From JAHFUI01 sp041485905 (GTDB lineage: Bacteria > Acidobacteriota > Vicinamibacteria > Vicinamibacterales > CAVVIG01), in the NCBI GenBank assembly GCA_041485905.1, contig JBGPKK010000130.1:1-12952 (forward strand): 12,952 bases of DNA. Direction: 5' to 3'. The notes beneath the pieces are model-generated. The model saw nothing but the letters and a program-made list of their open reading frames with translations, had not been told where the DNA came from and did no database searches. This document shows, one piece after another, positions 10,670 through 12,952 of the stretch. Made by a program: the position numbers and the translations under genes. Each line of letters opens with the position of its first letter. Position 1 is the first letter of the stretch.

Positions 10670-12410
10670 GTTTCCCGAGATCCGGGTGCATCGTGTGCCA
10701 CGTCGTCGCGCGCTGGTACGCGAGCGCGACCCGCAGGACGGTCGCCTCGTCGTACAGGCGGCCGGTGATCATCAGCGCCTGCGGCAGCCCGCCGACGAAG
10801 CCCGTCTTGAGGCAGAGCGCCGGATGGCCGGTCAGATTGGTGATCGGCAGGCTGGCGCTTCCCCTCGCCGGCGAGAGAAACACGTCGTATCTCGCCATCA
10901 GCGCGTCCATCTTCCGGTTCAGCAGGGTCCGTGCGCGCTGCGCCCGGATGTACTCGACCGCGGGAATGAAGCGCGAGGTGCGAAACGTGTTCGGCCACGA
11001 GGCGGGCGCCTGTTCTGTCAGCTGATCGATCCCCCTCGTCCGCGTCAGATCGTCGAAGGCCGCCGCCCCTTCTGCGCTGAGGATGAAATTGATCGCGTCG
11101 GTGGGGAAGTCCGGCAGCTCCATCGGCTCCAGTTTCGCGCCGCTCTTGCGCAGCACATCCAGCGCGTCCTTGAGCAGCGTGGAATTCGCGTTCGGGACTG
11201 CGAGACTGCCTTCGAACTCCTTCGCCACGTAGCCGATGCGAATCGTGGACAGCGGCACGTCCGGGTTCCACGCGAACGGCGCGTCTACGACCGTTTCGTC
11301 GCGGCCATCAGACCCGTAGATCGCGTTGAGCACGAGCGCGCAATCCTCGACGCTCCGGCAGATCGGCCCGATCTTGTCCATCGTCCAACTGAGCGCCATC
11401 GCGCCGTAGCGGCTGATGCGTCCGTAGGTCGGCCGCAGACCGACGACTCCGCAGATGCTCGCCGGGGTGATGATGGAGCCGCGTGTTTCGGTGCCAAGCG
11501 CGAATCCGACCAGGCCTGCCGCGGTTGCGGATGCCGGACCGGCCGACGATCCGCTCGATCCCGACTCGGGCGCCCACGGATTGCGCGTGGTTCCGCCGAA
11601 CCACACACCCCCCTGCGCCAGCGATCCCATTGACAACTTCGCCACCAGCACGGCGCCGGCGTCGCGCAGGCGCTCCACGACGGTGGCGTCAACGTCCGGC
11701 ACCTGGTTTTCGTACGGCTTTGCGCCCCACGTCGTCCTGATGCCTTTGGTGGCGAAGAGATCCTTGGCGCCCCACGGAATGCCGTGCAGCGGTCCCAGGT
11801 ACCGGCCGGCTTTCAGTTGACGATCCGCCTTGGCGGCCTGGGCGAGCGCGAGCTCGGCGGTCAGCGTCACCACGCAGTGCAGTTGATCGCCGTAGCGCTT
11901 CAGCCGCGCCAGATACATCTGGGTGAGGTCAGTCGAGGTGATTCGGCGGCTCTCGATGAGCGACGACAGCGTGCTGACGGGCTCGAAGGCAAGGTCCTCG
12001 AGGCGCGACGTGACGCGGACGCTGGTGCGCGCAATCGGCAACTTCGCGTTACGCGTGGCCCGTCCTGAGGGCCGTTTTCCCGGCAGATACGGACGGAAGA
12101 TGATGGCTGGCTCGGTGTCGAGCGGGATGTCGAGCTGGCGCAGCGTTTGGTAGCTGTCGAGGTTCCGATTCGCTCCCGGCACCGCCATCTCTTCTTCGGC
12201 GTCCGTGAACTGCAGACCTGCGACTTGTTCCGCGCTCTTCAGAGCGTCCTTGCCAACCTTGAGTCCCGTGGCGGACTGTGGCGCAGGGCTTAAGCCCTGC
12301 GGCGGCGCGGCCTGGATCGCAGGGCTAAAGCCGTGCGCCACAACAGTGGCGGCGACGGCGGCAGGTGCGTGCTGAATGAACCGGCGGCGGCTTATCTGAG
12401 ACGCTCGCAT
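10659..12410 (-). CDS. Tat-exported amidase-signature-family hydrolase
   Basis: 583 aa. It hydrolyses an amide bond; the substrate is unknown. The start is supported by an AGGAG Shine-Dalgarno 5 nt upstream and by a Tat signal (SRRRFIQ, then AAVAATVVAHGF), so it is probably exported folded. Residues about 30-145 are a variable linker, part of which is encoded by a palindromic repeat. The amidase domain spans about 145-580. The Ser-cisSer-Lys triad is visible: K216 in GIPWGAKDLF, S288 in GSSGSSAG, S312 in LGTETRGSI. The 24-residue spacing between the two serines is as in characterised members. The motif has Arg where Asp or Gly is common (TETRGS). It could be annotated as GatA by homology, but the Tat signal and lack of gatB/gatC argue against transamidosome function. 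The C-terminus ends in a heptamer repeat. It is divergent from glgB. Confidence 0.92.
   Translation of the reverse strand: MRASQISRRRFIQHAPAAVAATVVAHGFSPAIQAAPPQGLSPAPQSATGLKVGKDALKSAEQVAGLQFTDAEEEMAVPGANRNLDSYQTLRQLDIPLDTEPAIIFRPYLPGKRPSGRATRNAKLPIARTSVRVTSRLEDLAFEPVSTLSSLIESRRITSTDLTQMYLARLKRYGDQLHCVVTLTAELALAQAAKADRQLKAGRYLGPLHGIPWGAKDLFATKGIRTTWGAKPYENQVPDVDATVVERLRDAGAVLVAKLSMGSLAQGGVWFGGTTRNPWAPESGSSGSSAGPASATAAGLVGFALGTETRGSIITPASICGVVGLRPTYGRISRYGAMALSWTMDKIGPICRSVEDCALVLNAIYGSDGRDETVVDAPFAWNPDVPLSTIRIGYVAKEFEGSLAVPNANSTLLKDALDVLRKSGAKLEPMELPDFPTDAINFILSAEGAAAFDDLTRTRGIDQLTEQAPASWPNTFRTSRFIPAVEYIRAQRARTLLNRKMDALMARYDVFLSPARGSASLPITNLTGHPALCLKTGFVGGLPQALMITGRLYDEATVLRVALAYQRATTWHTMHPDLGKLRT
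12277..12342. repeat. Palindromic REP-like element inside the amidase 5' coding region
   Basis: Outer arms 12277-12292 (TGTGGCGCAGGGCTTA) and 12327-12342 pair at 14 of 16 positions. Within the element, 12283-12300 is a perfect 18-bp palindrome (GCAGGGCTTAAGCCCTGC), and a partial copy AGGGCTAAAGCC follows at 12321-12332. Read in the gene it gives the repetitive linker FSPAIQAAPPQGLSPAPQ, just after the Tat signal. Confidence 0.75.
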
Positions 12411-12424
12411 ACACGCTCCTTGAA

Positions 12425-12513
12425 TCTGGTCATTTGGTTATCTTGTTATCTGGTTATCGATTGTTCAAATCTATCAATAAATGACCAGATAACCAGATGA
12501 CCAGATGATCAAA
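12425..12513. repeat. Octamer-built inverted repeat, copy 2 (4 units / 25-nt spacer / 4 units)
   Basis: Left arm 12425-12456: TCTGGTCA, TTTGGTTA, TCTTGTTA, TCTGGTTA. Right arm 12482-12513: TGACCAGA, TAACCAGA, TGACCAGA, TGATCAAA. The spacer is 25 nt (12457-12481), the same as in copy 1, and both spacers contain TCGA near the left and TCAATAA at or across the right boundary. Here the element fills the gap between divergent genes, from 4 nt behind the amidase Shine-Dalgarno to 4 nt before the glgB ATG, so it is not simply a terminator. Confidence 0.85.
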
Positions 12514-12517
12514 TAGG

Positions 12518-12952
12518 ATGGTAGTCACTGTGCCGGTCAGCCACGCTTCCGCCGTCGACGATGCCCTGATCGCGCTGGCGCAAGGTCAGAACCGCGATCC
12601 GTTTGCGGTGCTCGGCCCCCATCCAGATCCGTCGGGCGGCGGCACCGTCATTCGCGCATTCCAGCCGGCGGCCCGCTCGATAGATGTGCGGCTGCCGGAC
12701 GGCGAGCTGCGCAAAATGACACGCCGGACGCCGGCCGGCCTCGTGGCGATCCCGGTGATCTATGAAGCGGTCGTGCCCGCCGATGTGTCGCACTACCGCC
12801 TGCGCGTCACCTATTCCGGCGATCACGTGCTGGAATTCGACGATCCGTACCGCTACGGCCGCGTGCTGACCGATTTCGATCTGCATCTGCTCGGCGAGGG
12901 CACCCACTACCGCGCGTTCGAGAAGCTTGGCGCGCACCGCATTCGGGTCGGA
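12518..12952 (+). CDS. glgB: 1,4-alpha-glucan (glycogen) branching enzyme, N-terminal part
   Basis: 145 codons from ATG 12518, open to the window edge. The enzyme makes alpha-1,6 branches in glycogen in the cytoplasm. The visible part is the N-terminal beta-sandwich module: DPFAVLGPHPDPSGGG (27-42), a carbohydrate-module-like core (VIRAFQPAARSIDVRLPDGE), and the family segment DDPYRYGRVLTDFDLHLLGE with GTHYRAFEKLGAH that leads into the CBM48 module. The catalytic GH13 domain lies beyond the window. The start is 4 nt after the octamer repeat, with no Shine-Dalgarno visible; a GTG at 12530 is an alternative. It is divergent from the amidase. Confidence 0.9.
   Translation, partial: MVVTVPVSHASAVDDALIALAQGQNRDPFAVLGPHPDPSGGGTVIRAFQPAARSIDVRLPDGELRKMTRRTPAGLVAIPVIYEAVVPADVSHYRLRVTYSGDHVLEFDDPYRYGRVLTDFDLHLLGEGTHYRAFEKLGAHRIRVG

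Noticed and set aside
10686..11633. 315-codon open frame on the + strand opposite the amidase.
   Set aside because: Antisense shadow; the amidase catalytic motifs on the - strand are unambiguous.
10659..12410. GatA subunit of the tRNA-dependent amidotransferase.
   Set aside because: It has a Tat signal, a long N-terminal linker and no gatB or gatC neighbours. It shares only the general amidase signature.

Overview
The window is a GC-rich (roughly 60-65% by eye) bacterial chromosome segment. Two outer-membrane beta-barrel proteins, Tat and Sec signal peptides, and a Ser/Thr kinase fused to PD40/TolB-like propeller repeats point to a Gram-negative organism. Together with the amidase and cyclophilin families present, they suggest Acidobacteriota, possibly Vicinamibacteria. 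The taxonomy is inferred from gene style only. No rRNA or other marker gene is present.

Layout: the 3' end of an unidentified + strand gene (1-165) slightly overlaps the end of a - strand pair: a TonB-dependent-receptor-like protein (1364-3724) followed after 3 nt by a double-barrel protein whose C-terminal half looks like the lipid A deacylase PagL (143-1360). The receptor gene is divergent from an ankyrin-repeat gene (3723-4385), and the two start codons physically overlap. Next come a cytoplasmic cyclophilin on - (4483-4995) and, divergent from it, a broken exported cyclophilin on + (5051-5570). A large membrane Ser/Thr kinase with a propeller domain (5580-8393, -) follows. A compact mazEF toxin-antitoxin pair (8530-9080, +) is followed by an intact exported cyclophilin (9159-9776, +).

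The stretch 9777-10650 is a gene graveyard. It holds a frameshifted C-terminal remnant of a SNF2-type helicase resembling DISARM DrmD, the first 17 or so codons of the next gene in that lost operon, and several hairpins. A Tat-exported amidase (10659-12410, -) and the N-terminal third or less of a glycogen branching enzyme glgB (12518-end, +) close the window.

The most unusual content lies between and inside genes. Two intergenic elements (4393-4481 and 12425-12513) have the same architecture: four tandem 8-nt units, a spacer of exactly 25 nt, then four tandem inverted 8-nt units. A third, diverged element of this type follows the 9159-9776 gene. Two other repeat-like cassettes are absorbed in frame into proteins: one in the kinase domain between strands beta4 and beta5, and a palindromic one in the amidase N-terminal linker. 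A 52-bp near-copy of the amidase gene lies at the end of mazF and supplies its last codons and stop. The region therefore looks repeatedly remodelled. No complete new defence or biosynthetic system is visible; the repeat family and the degraded DISARM-like locus are the leads I consider most worth checking.
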